DNA of 64,000 nucleotides, from positions 1,612,001 to 1,676,000 of the forward strand of contig NZ_CP024903.1 in assembly GCF_003330765.1 (NCBI RefSeq), given 5' to 3'. Within the stretch, counting starts at the first letter, position 1, and every line of letters begins with the position of its first letter. The translations under genes were made by a program, and so were the position numbers. A model generated the notes under the pieces. The model was not told the DNA's origin, made no database searches, and saw only the letters and a program-made list of their open reading frames with translations. The DNA is from Burkholderia pyrrocinia (GTDB lineage Bacteria > Pseudomonadota > Gammaproteobacteria > Burkholderiales > Burkholderiaceae). Below are positions 17,486 to 25,586 of the stretch, piece by piece.

Positions 17486-17655
17486 GCGGCGGGCTCCCGG
17501 TTCGGACGGCGAACGCTCACCGTACAAGACTGTGCGGCGCCGCGCAACCGGATCGCCCGGCTTCGATGCCGGATCGCGCCGTTTCGCCTAAGCTTTGAAT
17601 TTCGTCCGTCGCGGCACGCGCGGCGGTTCCCGTTCCCTCCTCTCCCGTCACGCTC

Positions 17656-18450
17656 ATGCACATCGATCTGAAAGGCAAGACCGCGGTCGTCACCGCCTCC
17701 ACCGCCGGCATCGGACTCGCGATCGCCGAAGGGCTCGCGCGCGCCGGCGCGCGCGTCGTCGTCAACGGCCGCAGCGACGCGTCGGTGCAATCCGCGCTCG
17801 CGCAACTGCGCGCTGCCGTGCCCGACGCGCGCTTCGATGGCGTCGCCGCCGACCTGTCCGACGCGGACGGCGTCGCGCGCATCACGCAGCACACGCCCGA
17901 TGCGGACATCCTCGTCAACAACGCGGGCATTTACGGCCTGAAGGCGTTCTTCGACATCGACGACGACGAATGGGAACATTACTTCCAGATGAACGTGATG
18001 TCCGGCGTGCGCCTCGCGCGGCATTACCTGAAGGGGATGATCGAGCGCAACGCCGGGCGCATCGTGTTCATTTCGTCGGAATCGGGGCTGAACATCCCGG
18101 TCGACATGATTCACTACGGATTCACGAAAACCGCGCAGTTGTCGATCGCGCGCGGCCTCGCGAAGCTCGCGGCCGGCACGAACGTGACCGTCAATTCGGT
18201 GCTGCCGGGGCCGACGATGTCGGAAGGCGTGCGTGCGCTGCTGAAGGAAACGGCCGACGCATCCGGCCGCAGCGTCGAAGACGTGGCCGTGGATTTCGTG
18301 CGCAACCATCGTGCGAGCTCGATCATCCAGCGGCCCGCGACGACCGAGGAAGTCGCGAACCTGGTGGTTTACGTATGCTCGCCGCAGGCTTCGGCAACAA
18401 CCGGCGCCGCACTGCGCGTCGACGGCGGCGTGGTCGACACGATCGCGTGA
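17656..18450 (+). CDS. Short-chain dehydrogenase/reductase
   Basis: 264 residues of the classical SDR family. The NAD(P)-binding motif is TASTAGIG (residues 13-20), followed by NNAG, the catalytic Ser in VFISSESG and Y/K in HYGFTKTAQ. NGR after the second beta strand suggests NADP preference (weak). The C-terminal TTGAALRVDGG is standard. It oxidises or reduces an unknown alcohol or keto group in the cytoplasm. Divergent from the AraC-family gene. Confidence 0.9.
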   Translation: MHIDLKGKTAVVTASTAGIGLAIAEGLARAGARVVVNGRSDASVQSALAQLRAAVPDARFDGVAADLSDADGVARITQHTPDADILVNNAGIYGLKAFFDIDDDEWEHYFQMNVMSGVRLARHYLKGMIERNAGRIVFISSESGLNIPVDMIHYGFTKTAQLSIARGLAKLAAGTNVTVNSVLPGPTMSEGVRALLKETADASGRSVEDVAVDFVRNHRASSIIQRPATTEEVANLVVYVCSPQASATTGAALRVDGGVVDTIA

Positions 18451-18477
18451 CGGCAGGCGCGGCGCACGGCCGCCGCG

Positions 18478-18876
18478 CTAGCGCGAAGCGGTCTTGCCCG
18501 GCTGGAGCGTGCCCTTGCGGTCGGCGTCCATGCAGGAATCGAAGCCGTATTGCGTGACCGCGCCGGCCTTGTCGAACACGACGAAGTAAGACCGGTGGTC
18601 GTCGCCGTGCTCGATGAAGTAGTTGTAGCAGACGCCGCTGCCGTTGCGGACCATCCATACGCTGCGCGGGTTGCCGCCGGCGCGGACCACATCGGCGCGT
18701 GTCGCTCCATGCCGCGACGCGGCCCTCGCGAGCGGCGTGCGCGAATACGAGAACGGCAGCCACGGGTCGAACCACGCGCAGCCGTGCAACATCAGGCAGC
18801 CGGCGACCAGGGACAGCGTCGCTGCGGGACGGGACATCGGAATCAATCGCATGCTTGGGGAAATCTGCTGCGCCAT
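18478..18876 (-). CDS. Small lipoprotein, OsmE/SmpA-like
   Basis: A protein of up to 132 residues with a lipoprotein signal (ATLSLVAGCLMLHGC) and a short mature domain containing SRHGATRADVVRAGGNPRSVW, the helix-Gly-Pro pattern of the BamE/OsmE fold, then strands ending in YGFDSCM. Internal ATGs at about 18852 and 18837 give shorter, more normal signal peptides (MRLIPMSRPAA... or MSRPAATLS...), so the true start is uncertain. Role unknown; relatives are osmotically induced or envelope-assembly lipoproteins. Confidence 0.75.
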   Translation of the reverse strand: MAQQISPSMRLIPMSRPAATLSLVAGCLMLHGCAWFDPWLPFSYSRTPLARAASRHGATRADVVRAGGNPRSVWMVRNGSGVCYNYFIEHGDDHRSYFVVFDKAGAVTQYGFDSCMDADRKGTLQPGKTASR

Positions 18877-19073
18877 GCCGGCGTGATCGAAAGCCCCATG
18901 CTACTAGACCTTTGGGTCCGGATCGAAAAGAAATGTAGAGATCCGCATCCGAATCCTTGCCTGGCGTGCCCCTGCGCACGCCGGATCGTCGCCGATCGTT
19001 GCGGCCGGCGCATGCCTGCACGCGCACCGTGCTGCTGCGCCGATACTTCAAGCCGGCGCAACGGCGTGCGTCG

Positions 19074-20144
19074 TCACGCGATCCATTCGGCCCACAGCAT
19101 CGTCAGCACCGTCATCAGCGCGGGCCCGACGAACAGCCCGATCAGGCCGAACGTCTCGGCGCCGCCGAGGATGCCGAACAGCACGAGCAGGAACGGCAGC
19201 CGTGTCGAGCCGCCGATCAGCACCGGCCGCACGAAATGCTCGGCGACGAACACGACGACGAAACCGAGCGCCGCCACCGCGACGGCCCACACGGTCGCGC
19301 CCTGCACGAACAGCCAGAGCGCCGCGCCGCAGAACACGATCGGCGCGCAGAACGGCAGCATCGCGGCGACCGCCGTCACGAGGCCGAGCAGCGCCGCATG
19401 CGGGACACCCGCGAGCGCATAGGCGATGCCCAGCAGAGCGCCCTCGCCGAGCCCGACGACGACGAGCCCCGTCACCGTGCCGAACACGGCCGCGACCATC
19501 CGCTCGATCAGCTCCGCGCCGTTGCGCCCGAACGCACGCTGCGCGCCCTGCAGCAACGCGCCCGACAGCTTGTGGCCGGCGCGCAGGATCACGAACAGCG
19601 TGACGAGCATGAAACCGAATTCGAGCAGTGCATGCGCGAGCTTCGTACCGAACTGCCGGCCGAACGCGAGGAATTTCTCGCTGTTGACGCCGTGCATCGC
19701 GCTGGCCGCATGCAGCGGATGACCGAGATTGGCCTGCCACCATTCGGTGATCTGCGCCGAACCGTAAGGCAGCCGGCCGACCACGTCCGGCACCGGAATG
19801 CCGGTGTCCTGGATCGTCTGCAGCCATACGCGCAGGTCATGCGCCTGCCCGACCGCCTGGATCGCCGCGACGGCCACCGGCAGCACCACGAGCAGCGAGA
19901 TCGCCGCCGTGATGACGAGCGCGATGACCGTCGGCCGGTCGCGGAACAGCCGGTGCGATTCGAAGCGTTTCAGCAGCGGCCACATCGCAATGGCGATCAC
20001 GCAGGCCCACGCGATGGCGGGAATGAAGTCGCGGATCACCCACAGCGCGAGCACCAGCAGCGCCGCATACAGCCCGATGCGGGCGATCTGCTGCCCGCGC
20101 GGCCGTGCGGCGGAATCGTGAGACGACGGGACATGTGTGCCCAT
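19074..20144 (-). CDS. AI-2E/YdiK-family membrane permease
   Basis: 356 residues with about eight hydrophobic segments and the family C-terminal signatures VVFVAEHFVRPVLIGGS and LPFLLVLFGILGGAETFGLIGLFVGPALM. It is an inner-membrane protein; family members have been linked to autoinducer-2 or ion export, but most are uncharacterised. AGAGGTG lies a few bases before ATG 20144. A strong terminator just upstream isolates it from the ene-reductase gene, so its promoter must lie in the 20-60 bp around the hairpin, or it depends on readthrough. Confidence 0.88.
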   Translation of the reverse strand: MGTHVPSSHDSAARPRGQQIARIGLYAALLVLALWVIRDFIPAIAWACVIAIAMWPLLKRFESHRLFRDRPTVIALVITAAISLLVVLPVAVAAIQAVGQAHDLRVWLQTIQDTGIPVPDVVGRLPYGSAQITEWWQANLGHPLHAASAMHGVNSEKFLAFGRQFGTKLAHALLEFGFMLVTLFVILRAGHKLSGALLQGAQRAFGRNGAELIERMVAAVFGTVTGLVVVGLGEGALLGIAYALAGVPHAALLGLVTAVAAMLPFCAPIVFCGAALWLFVQGATVWAVAVAALGFVVVFVAEHFVRPVLIGGSTRLPFLLVLFGILGGAETFGLIGLFVGPALMTVLTMLWAEWIA

Positions 20145-20162
20145 GACACCTCTGTCGAAATG

Positions 20163-20209
20163 AAAAAATGGCGGTTCGCGCAGGCAACCGGCCTGCGCGA
20201 ACCGCCATT
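20163..20209 (-). terminator. Rho-independent terminator after the ene-reductase gene
   Basis: A perfect 19-bp stem (20167-20185 with 20191-20209) around a 5-nt loop. Read on the minus strand it is followed by six T residues (complement of 20163-20168). It ends the DJ-1/ene-reductase transcript, 75 bp past the stop at 20285. Confidence 0.85.
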
Positions 20210-20284
20210 CTATCCATCGGCGCCGGATCGGCGGCGCGCGTCATGCGCGGGCCGCCCACCCACGCGCCGTGTTGCCGCCTCCGC

Positions 20285-21394
20285 TCAGGCCACCTTGTCG
20301 GCGAGCCGGTAACGCTCGAGCCAGTGCGCGTACGACGCGGGCAGCGTCCACGACGGACGCTCGACGCCGAGCTGCTTTGCCGCGTAGTACGGCCAGTGCG
20401 GATCGGCGAGATGCGCGCGGCCGACCATCACGAGATCGAGCTGCGCTTCGGCGACGACGCGGTTCGCCAGTTGCGGCGTGTCGATCCCCCACGCGGACGA
20501 CACCGGCAGCCCGGCCTCGCGGCGCACCCGCTCGGCGATCGGCGCGAGGAACGCCGGGCCCCACGGAATCTGCGCGTCGGGCGTCGAGAAGCCGACCGAC
20601 ACGCTCAGCATGTCGAGCCCTGCCTGCTTCATCCGCTGCGTGAGCGCGATCGACTCGGCGAGCGTCTCTTCGTCGCGGCCGTCGTATTCGATCACGCCCA
20701 GGCGCGCGGTCAGCGGCAGATGCTCGGGCCACACCTTGCGGACGGCCGCGACGGTCTCGACGAGGAAGCGGCCGCGATTCTCGGCCGAACCGCCGTATTC
20801 GTCGTCGCGTCGGTTCGAATGCACCGAGAAGAAGCTCTGGCCGAGATAGCCGTGCGCAAAATGCAGTTCAAGCCACTCGAAGCCCAGGTCACGCGCGCGC
20901 TTCGCCGAGGCGACGAAGTCGGCCTGCACGCGGGCGATGTCGTCGTGCGTCATTTCGCGCGGCGTCTTCGGCAGATGCGCGCCGAACGGCACGGCCGACG
21001 GCGCGATGGTCTGCCAGCCGCGCGGATCGCCGTCGGCGATATGGTCGTCGCCTTCCCACGGACGGTTCGCACTCGCCTTGCGGCCCGCGTGCGCGATCTG
21101 GATGCCGGGCACCGAGCCGGCCGCCTTGATCGCCGCGACCGACGGCGCGAACGCTTCGGCCTGCGCATCGTTCCACAGCCCCGCGCAGCCCGGCGTGATG
21201 CGTCCTTCCGGCGACACGGCCGTCGCCTCCGCGATCACGAGGCCCGCGCCGCCGCGCGCAATGCTGGCCAGATGCACGTGATGCCAGTCGTTGACGACGC
21301 CGTCTTCGGCGACGTACTGGCACATCGGCGGCACCGCGATGCGGTTGCGCAGCGTGACATCCTTGAGTTTGAACGGTTCGAACAGGGCAGACAT
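20285..21394 (-). CDS. Old-yellow-enzyme-family NADH:flavin oxidoreductase (YqjM type)
   Basis: 369 residues, FMN-dependent ene-reductase that reduces activated C=C bonds of electrophiles. It belongs to the thermophilic-like/YqjM class: Cys25 in PPMCQYVAEDG tunes FMN, and HIS-type ligands sit in ELHFAHGYLGQSFFS with the downstream SNRRDDEYGGS signature. C-terminal VMVGRAHLADPHWP is the phosphate-binding region. ATG 21394 has GGAGTGG upstream. It is second in an apparent unit after the DJ-1/PfpI gene (142 bp gap) and ends at a strong terminator; the pair suggests detoxification of reactive electrophiles. Confidence 0.92.
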   Translation of the reverse strand: MSALFEPFKLKDVTLRNRIAVPPMCQYVAEDGVVNDWHHVHLASIARGGAGLVIAEATAVSPEGRITPGCAGLWNDAQAEAFAPSVAAIKAAGSVPGIQIAHAGRKASANRPWEGDDHIADGDPRGWQTIAPSAVPFGAHLPKTPREMTHDDIARVQADFVASAKRARDLGFEWLELHFAHGYLGQSFFSVHSNRRDDEYGGSAENRGRFLVETVAAVRKVWPEHLPLTARLGVIEYDGRDEETLAESIALTQRMKQAGLDMLSVSVGFSTPDAQIPWGPAFLAPIAERVRREAGLPVSSAWGIDTPQLANRVVAEAQLDLVMVGRAHLADPHWPYYAAKQLGVERPSWTLPASYAHWLERYRLADKVA

Positions 21395-21536
21395 GCACCA
21401 CTCCTTTGCTTGGTTCTGCGAAACGACTGGATGATCCGCCATGCGGTGCGCCCGGCGGAACGATTCGGGTCGTCGGCGGGCCGGCTGCGCCCGGCGACGA
21501 ATGCGGAGCGGCGCCGGCCCGGCCGGCGCCATGGGC

Positions 21537-22223
21537 TTACAGGTGGCCGAGCTTCGCGAGCAGCGCCTCGGCAGCGGGCTCCGACGACGCGGGGTTCTGC
21601 CCCGTGATCAGCAGCCCGTCAGTGACAACATGCGGCGCCCAGTCGGCGCTGCGCTCGAACGCCGCGCCGTTGGTCTTCAGCATGTCCTCGACAAGGAACG
21701 GCACGACTTCCGTCAGTTCGACGGCCGCTTCCTCGCTGTTGGTGAAGCCCGTCGCGCGCTTGCCGCGCACGACCGATTCGCCGGTCTCCGGGTTCTTCAC
21801 GTGACGCAGCACGCCCGGCGCGTGGCACACGGCCGCGACCGGCTTGCCGGCCGACAGCGCGCGCTCGATCAGGCCGATCGAATGCAGATCCTCGGCGAGA
21901 TCCCACAGCGGGCCGTGGCCGCCCGGGTAGAACACGGCGTCGTAGTCGTCCACCGACACATCGGCCAGCTTGCGTGTCGAAGCGAGTTCGGCCTTGGCCG
22001 CCGCATCGGCTTCGAAGCGGCGCGTCGCGTCGGTCTGCGCGGCCGGATCATTGCTTTTCGGGTCGAGCGGCGGCTGGCCGCCCTTCGGCGACACGAGCGT
22101 CAGCTCGACGCCCGCATCCTTGAATGTGTAGTACGGCGCGGCCAGTTCCTCGAGCCAGAAGCCGGTCTTCTTGCCGGTGTCGCCGAGTGTGTCGTGCGAG
22201 GTCAGGACAACCAGAATCTTCAT
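21537..22223 (-). CDS. DJ-1/PfpI-family glutamine-amidotransferase-like protein
   Basis: 228 residues of the Hsp31-like class I. The nucleophile elbow AVCHAPG carries Cys133 and His134, the partner acid region is FWLEELAAPY (Glu25/26), and FYPGGHGPLWDLA is the oxyanion-side loop. Relatives are glyoxalase III, chaperone or deglycase enzymes acting on methylglyoxal-type damage. Start ATG 22223 has GGAG 8-9 nt upstream. It is expressed from a promoter overlapped by a TetR-type palindrome. Confidence 0.9.
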   Translation of the reverse strand: MKILVVLTSHDTLGDTGKKTGFWLEELAAPYYTFKDAGVELTLVSPKGGQPPLDPKSNDPAAQTDATRRFEADAAAKAELASTRKLADVSVDDYDAVFYPGGHGPLWDLAEDLHSIGLIERALSAGKPVAAVCHAPGVLRHVKNPETGESVVRGKRATGFTNSEEAAVELTEVVPFLVEDMLKTNGAAFERSADWAPHVVTDGLLITGQNPASSEPAAEALLAKLGHL

Positions 22224-22361
22224 GATCGGACACTCCTTCGAAAATGGACGGGAACGGGGCCGCGCGACCGGCGGTTCGGCCGGTCGGCGCGGCACGCCTG
22301 TCGGTTAGTCAGCGATGACGCGTCAACGTGCGACTCATGTATCCGAATGCGGTACGCGCCT

Positions 22362-22390
22362 ATTAGACCAGTCGTCTAGAAAGATCCCAA
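22362..22390 (-). promoter_or_regulatory. Promoter of the DJ-1/ene-reductase unit
   Basis: On the minus strand TTGGGA (complement of 22385-22390), 17-bp spacer, TCTAAT (complement of 22362-22367). The operator at 22364-22378 fills the spacer and part of the -10, the expected place for repression. Confidence 0.6.
22364..22378. promoter_or_regulatory. TetR/NemR-like operator, site 1
   Basis: TAGACCAGTCGTCTA: arms TAGAC and GTCTA around a 5-bp centre. It lies inside the DJ-1 promoter. NemR and related TetR repressors that govern ene-reductase genes bind TAGAC/GTCTA-type boxes (family knowledge, from memory). No tetR gene is adjacent. Confidence 0.6.
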
Positions 22391-22509
22391 ATAAAACGAC
22401 GGCATCTCGCGGCACGAACAGCATCGCAGCGCGAAATGGCATTTTCGCGTCTTTGTTGCACCAGCCGCGAACGTCGTCGCATTCACAAGGGCGGATGATA
22501 TCTGCTGAT

Positions 22510-22524
22510 TAGACCGGTCGTCTA
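22510..22524. promoter_or_regulatory. TetR/NemR-like operator, site 2
   Basis: TAGACCGGTCGTCTA, identical to site 1 except one central base, in the same orientation, with flanks also conserved (ATTAGACC...GTCTAG). No gene starts rightward from it in this window, so it may serve a second leftward promoter or be left from a lost divergent regulator. Confidence 0.55.
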
Positions 22525-22625
22525 GCAAATGGGCATTCGCCCCTGCCGTTGTCATGGCCTTTTTGACGGGGCGCGGTTCGGCAACGTCCGCTGCCGATCG
22601 CGCTCCGTCGCACCCGCCGCGTCGG

Positions 22626-23639
22626 CTAGTCGCGCAACGGACCGTCCGTATCGCCGGCCTCGATTACCGGCGCCTCGAGTCGGTGCTCGCGCGCACCGTC
22701 ACCGAGCAGCCGCAGCATCAGTTCGGCCAGCGCGCGCCCCGATGCGTGCCCGGTCGGTTGCACGACCGCCGTCACGCGATGGGGATGCGCGATGTCCGGC
22801 GGCACGCCGTCATAGACGATCAGCGAGATGTCCTCACCGAGGCGCAGCCCGCTGTCCACGAGCGCCCGAAACGCGCCGCCGCCCGCGATATTGTTGTCGA
22901 CCAGCAGCGCCGTCGGCCGCCCTGCGTGCGCGAGCATCGCCTGCACGGCCTGCTGCCCGCCGTCGTGCGTAAACGGGCACTCGACGAGCAGCGCCGGATC
23001 CGGCTCGATGCCGGCTTCGCGCAGTGCCGAAAGATAGCCTGCGCGACGCTGCGCGGCGAAGTTCAGCGCAAGCGGCGCGCTGATCATCGCAATCCGCCGG
23101 TGCCCGAAACCGATCAGCCGGCGAACCGCGTCCCGCGCGCCGGCCTCGTTGTCGAAATCGAACCACGCATACGGCTCGGCAGCCTGCGTACGGCCGTAAG
23201 CGACGTACGGAAACGCGCTCGCCTGCAGGTAGGCGATGCGTGGATCATCGACGAGCGTGCGCGCGACGATCAGTCCGTCGACGAGTTTGCCGTCGACGAT
23301 CCGCCGATAGGTGTCCAGTTCCGCATTCGGTCGCGCAGACGCGATGATGAAATCGAGATTGCGCTCGGCGAGCCGCTCGGTGATGCCCGCGACGACCTCG
23401 CCGAAACGCGGATCGCCGAGATCGCCCGCGCCGAACGGATAGACGATCCCGATCACGTCCGCCCGCCCGGTCGCGAGCCGGCGCGCGGTCGGATCCGCCA
23501 CATAGCCCATTTCCCGTGCCGCCCTCGCCACGCGTTCGCGCGTCGCCTCGCTGACGTCGTCGTAACCGTTCAGCGCACGACTGACCGTCGTCCGCGACAG
23601 CCCGAGCGCGTCCGATAGCGCCTTCAGATTCACCTTCAC
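22626..23639 (-). CDS. LacI-family repressor of the levansucrase region
   Basis: 337 residues from GTG 23639; GAGGAG is 5 nt upstream and the frame then opens as VKVNLKALSDALGLSRTTVSRALNG, the LacI HTH (an ATG at 23654 adds five residues). A hinge helix (PTARRLATGRADVIGIV) precedes a periplasmic-binding-type effector domain. It is divergent from levansucrase. The two CAAAACCGGTTTG-like palindromes in that promoter are the probable operators. A sugar such as sucrose or fructose is the likely inducer (inference). Confidence 0.9.
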   Translation of the reverse strand: MKVNLKALSDALGLSRTTVSRALNGYDDVSEATRERVARAAREMGYVADPTARRLATGRADVIGIVYPFGAGDLGDPRFGEVVAGITERLAERNLDFIIASARPNAELDTYRRIVDGKLVDGLIVARTLVDDPRIAYLQASAFPYVAYGRTQAAEPYAWFDFDNEAGARDAVRRLIGFGHRRIAMISAPLALNFAAQRRAGYLSALREAGIEPDPALLVECPFTHDGGQQAVQAMLAHAGRPTALLVDNNIAGGGAFRALVDSGLRLGEDISLIVYDGVPPDIAHPHRVTAVVQPTGHASGRALAELMLRLLGDGAREHRLEAPVIEAGDTDGPLRD

Positions 23640-23744
23640 CGTCGCTCCTCGCATTCGTTGGTCCGCCAGGCCGCCCGGATGCCCGGACGCTTCAATCGGG
23701 TAATTATTTCCATTTGGTAAGCATTACCGTCAAATAAATATCTT

Positions 23745-23773
23745 TTGCGTTCCAAACCGGTTTGAAATAGTAT
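23745..23773 (+). promoter_or_regulatory. Levansucrase promoter
   Basis: TTGCGT (23745-23750), 17-bp spacer, TAGTAT (23768-23773). The spacer contains one full LacI-type palindrome and the start-site region contains another. This architecture predicts tight repression. Confidence 0.6.
23753..23764. promoter_or_regulatory. LacI-type operator O1 in promoter spacer
   Basis: CAAACCGGTTTG, a perfect 12-bp palindrome with the central CG typical of LacI/PurR-family sites. It lies wholly between -35 and -10. Confidence 0.7.
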
Positions 23774-23775
23774 CA

Positions 23776-23785
23776 AAACCGGTTT
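23776..23785. promoter_or_regulatory. LacI-type operator O2 at the start site
   Basis: AAACCGGTTT (extended CAAAACCGGTTTGG). Its centre is 22 bp from that of O1, two helical turns, so both would be bound on the same DNA face. Confidence 0.7.
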
Positions 23786-23842
23786 GGACATCGATGCCAC
23801 CTTCAGCCGTTCCCTTTCACCGTCAACTGAAATAACGTCGAG

Positions 23843-25429
23843 ATGACATACTTTCATTTTTGCCGCACGACTGCGGCCAAACGTTTGCTGTTCGCTGGCG
23901 CGGCACTCGCCGCCTTCGCGTCCGTCGCGCACGCGCAGTCCGGCGGCACGGGCGCGCCAACGCCCACGCCCCATTCCCAGCAGGCCTACGATCCCGAAGG
24001 CAACTTCACGATGCGCTGGACGCGCGCCGACATCCGCCAGATCGTCGCGCAATCGCACACTGCGAACGGCGTCGACAAGAACTCGCTGCCGCAAGCGCTG
24101 ACGATGCCGGACATCCCGCAGGATTTCCCGCTGATCAACTCGAACGTGTGGGTCTGGGACACGTGGCCGCTGGCCGACCTGCGCGCGAACCAGCTCAGCT
24201 ACAAGGGCTGGGAGGTGATCTTCTCGCTCACCGCCGACCCGCATGCGGGCTACACGTTCGACGACCGCCACGTCCACGCGCGCATCGGCTTCTTCTATCG
24301 CCGCGCGGGCATCCCCGCGTCGCAGCGCCCCGCGAACGGCGGCTGGACCTGGGGCGGCCACCTGTTCCCGGACGGCTCGAGCGTCAAGGTGTTCGGCACC
24401 TCGCCGATGACCAACAACGCCGAATGGTCGGGCTCGGCGCGCCTCACGCACGGCGACAACGTCAACCTCTACTACACCGCGACGTCGTTCAACCGCTCGG
24501 CGCCCGGCGGCGCTGACATCACGCCGCCGCAGGCAATCATCACGCGTGCCGACGGCCACATCCACGCCGACGACAAGCACGTGTGGTTCAGCGGCTTCGA
24601 CGATCACAAGGCGCTGCTGCAGCCGGACGGCAACTACTACCAGAACGGCCAGCAAAACACCTACTTCTCGTTCCGTGATCCGTTCGTGTTCACCGATCCC
24701 GCCCACCCCGGCAAGACCTACATGGTGTTCGAAGGCAATACGGGCGGCCCGCGCGGCTCACGCACCTGCACCGAAGCCGATCTCGGCTACGCGCCGAACG
24801 ATCCGTACAAGGAAGATCTCAACGCGGTGATGAATTCGGGCGCAGTGTATCAAAAGGCCAATGTCGGCCTCGCGATCGCGACGAACCCGCAACTGACGGA
24901 ATGGAAGTTCCTGCCGCCGATCCTGTCCGCGAACTGCGTCGACGACCAGACCGAGCGCCCGCAGATCTACCTGAAGGACGGCAAGTACTACCTGTTCACG
25001 ATCAGCCACCGCACGACGATGGCGGCCGGCGTCGACGGACCGGACGGCGTGTACGGCTTCGTCGGCAACGGCATCCGCAGCGACTTCCTGCCGCTGAACG
25101 GCGGCAGCGGCCTCGTGCTCGGCAACCCGACCGACTTCTCCGCACCGGCCGGCGCACCGTATTCGCAGGATCCGAACCAGAACCCGCGCGAATTCCAGTC
25201 GTATTCGCACTACGTGATGCCGGGCGGGCTCGTCGAGTCGTTCATCGATGCGATCGGCCCGCGTCGCGGCGGCACGCTCGCGCCGACGGTGAAGGTCAAC
25301 ATCAACGGCACATCGACGGCGGTCGACCGCGCCTACGGACGCGGCGGGCTCGGCGGTTATGGCGACATCCCGGCGAACCTCCCCGCGACGGGCGCCGGCC
25401 ACAACGACGGCCCGGGCACCCGTCCGTAA
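23843..25429 (+). CDS. sacB: Levansucrase (GH68), secreted
   Basis: 528 residues. A signal peptide (LLFAGAALAAFASVAHAQ, cleavage near 31) precedes a GH68 five-bladed propeller. The catalytic triad is visible: nucleophile Asp106 in NVWVWDTWPL, transition-state stabiliser Asp279 in FSFRDPF, acid/base Glu371 in DQTERPQIY. It splits sucrose and transfers fructose to build levan outside the cell or in the periplasm. Length and residues match Gram-negative enzymes. First gene of a levan cluster, under two LacI-type operators, with a terminator before the next gene. Confidence 0.95.
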   Translation: MTYFHFCRTTAAKRLLFAGAALAAFASVAHAQSGGTGAPTPTPHSQQAYDPEGNFTMRWTRADIRQIVAQSHTANGVDKNSLPQALTMPDIPQDFPLINSNVWVWDTWPLADLRANQLSYKGWEVIFSLTADPHAGYTFDDRHVHARIGFFYRRAGIPASQRPANGGWTWGGHLFPDGSSVKVFGTSPMTNNAEWSGSARLTHGDNVNLYYTATSFNRSAPGGADITPPQAIITRADGHIHADDKHVWFSGFDDHKALLQPDGNYYQNGQQNTYFSFRDPFVFTDPAHPGKTYMVFEGNTGGPRGSRTCTEADLGYAPNDPYKEDLNAVMNSGAVYQKANVGLAIATNPQLTEWKFLPPILSANCVDDQTERPQIYLKDGKYYLFTISHRTTMAAGVDGPDGVYGFVGNGIRSDFLPLNGGSGLVLGNPTDFSAPAGAPYSQDPNQNPREFQSYSHYVMPGGLVESFIDAIGPRRGGTLAPTVKVNINGTSTAVDRAYGRGGLGGYGDIPANLPATGAGHNDGPGTRP

Positions 25430-25461
25430 CGGCCGCAGCGGGCACCGCCCGCAAGCGTAGA

Positions 25462-25504
25462 GGCGGCGCACATCGCGCGTGTCGCGTGCGCGCCGCCGTT
25501 TTTT
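25462..25504 (+). terminator. Terminator/attenuator between levansucrase and GH32 genes
   Basis: GGCGGCGC (25462-25469) pairs with GCGCCGCC (near 25490-25497) and is followed by a six-T run to 25504. It would lower expression of the downstream GH32 gene relative to levansucrase, or end the transcript if that gene has its own promoter. Confidence 0.65.
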
Positions 25505-25586
25505 CTTCCGCAGATCGCGCGTGCTGCCTTCGCAGGCGGCATGCGCCCTCCTTTCCCGCTTCGCGCGACGGAGCACGGGACCCCGC

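Larger units (their letters stand above)
22224..22625. other. 402-bp intergenic region with paired operators
   Basis: No convincing gene. It holds the leftward DJ-1 promoter, two copies of a 15-bp operator 146 bp apart, and the C-terminal flank of the LacI gene. A frame at 22315-22512 (+) has no ribosome site and runs across both operators, so it is not called. Confidence 0.6.

Noticed and set aside
22315..22512. 65-residue plus-strand frame
   Set aside because: Runs over both TetR-type operators and has no ribosome site or recognisable composition.
25479..25586. N-terminal extension of the GH32 protein
   Set aside because: It is encoded by terminator DNA and gives an Arg-rich stretch; ATG 25587 begins a normal signal peptide.
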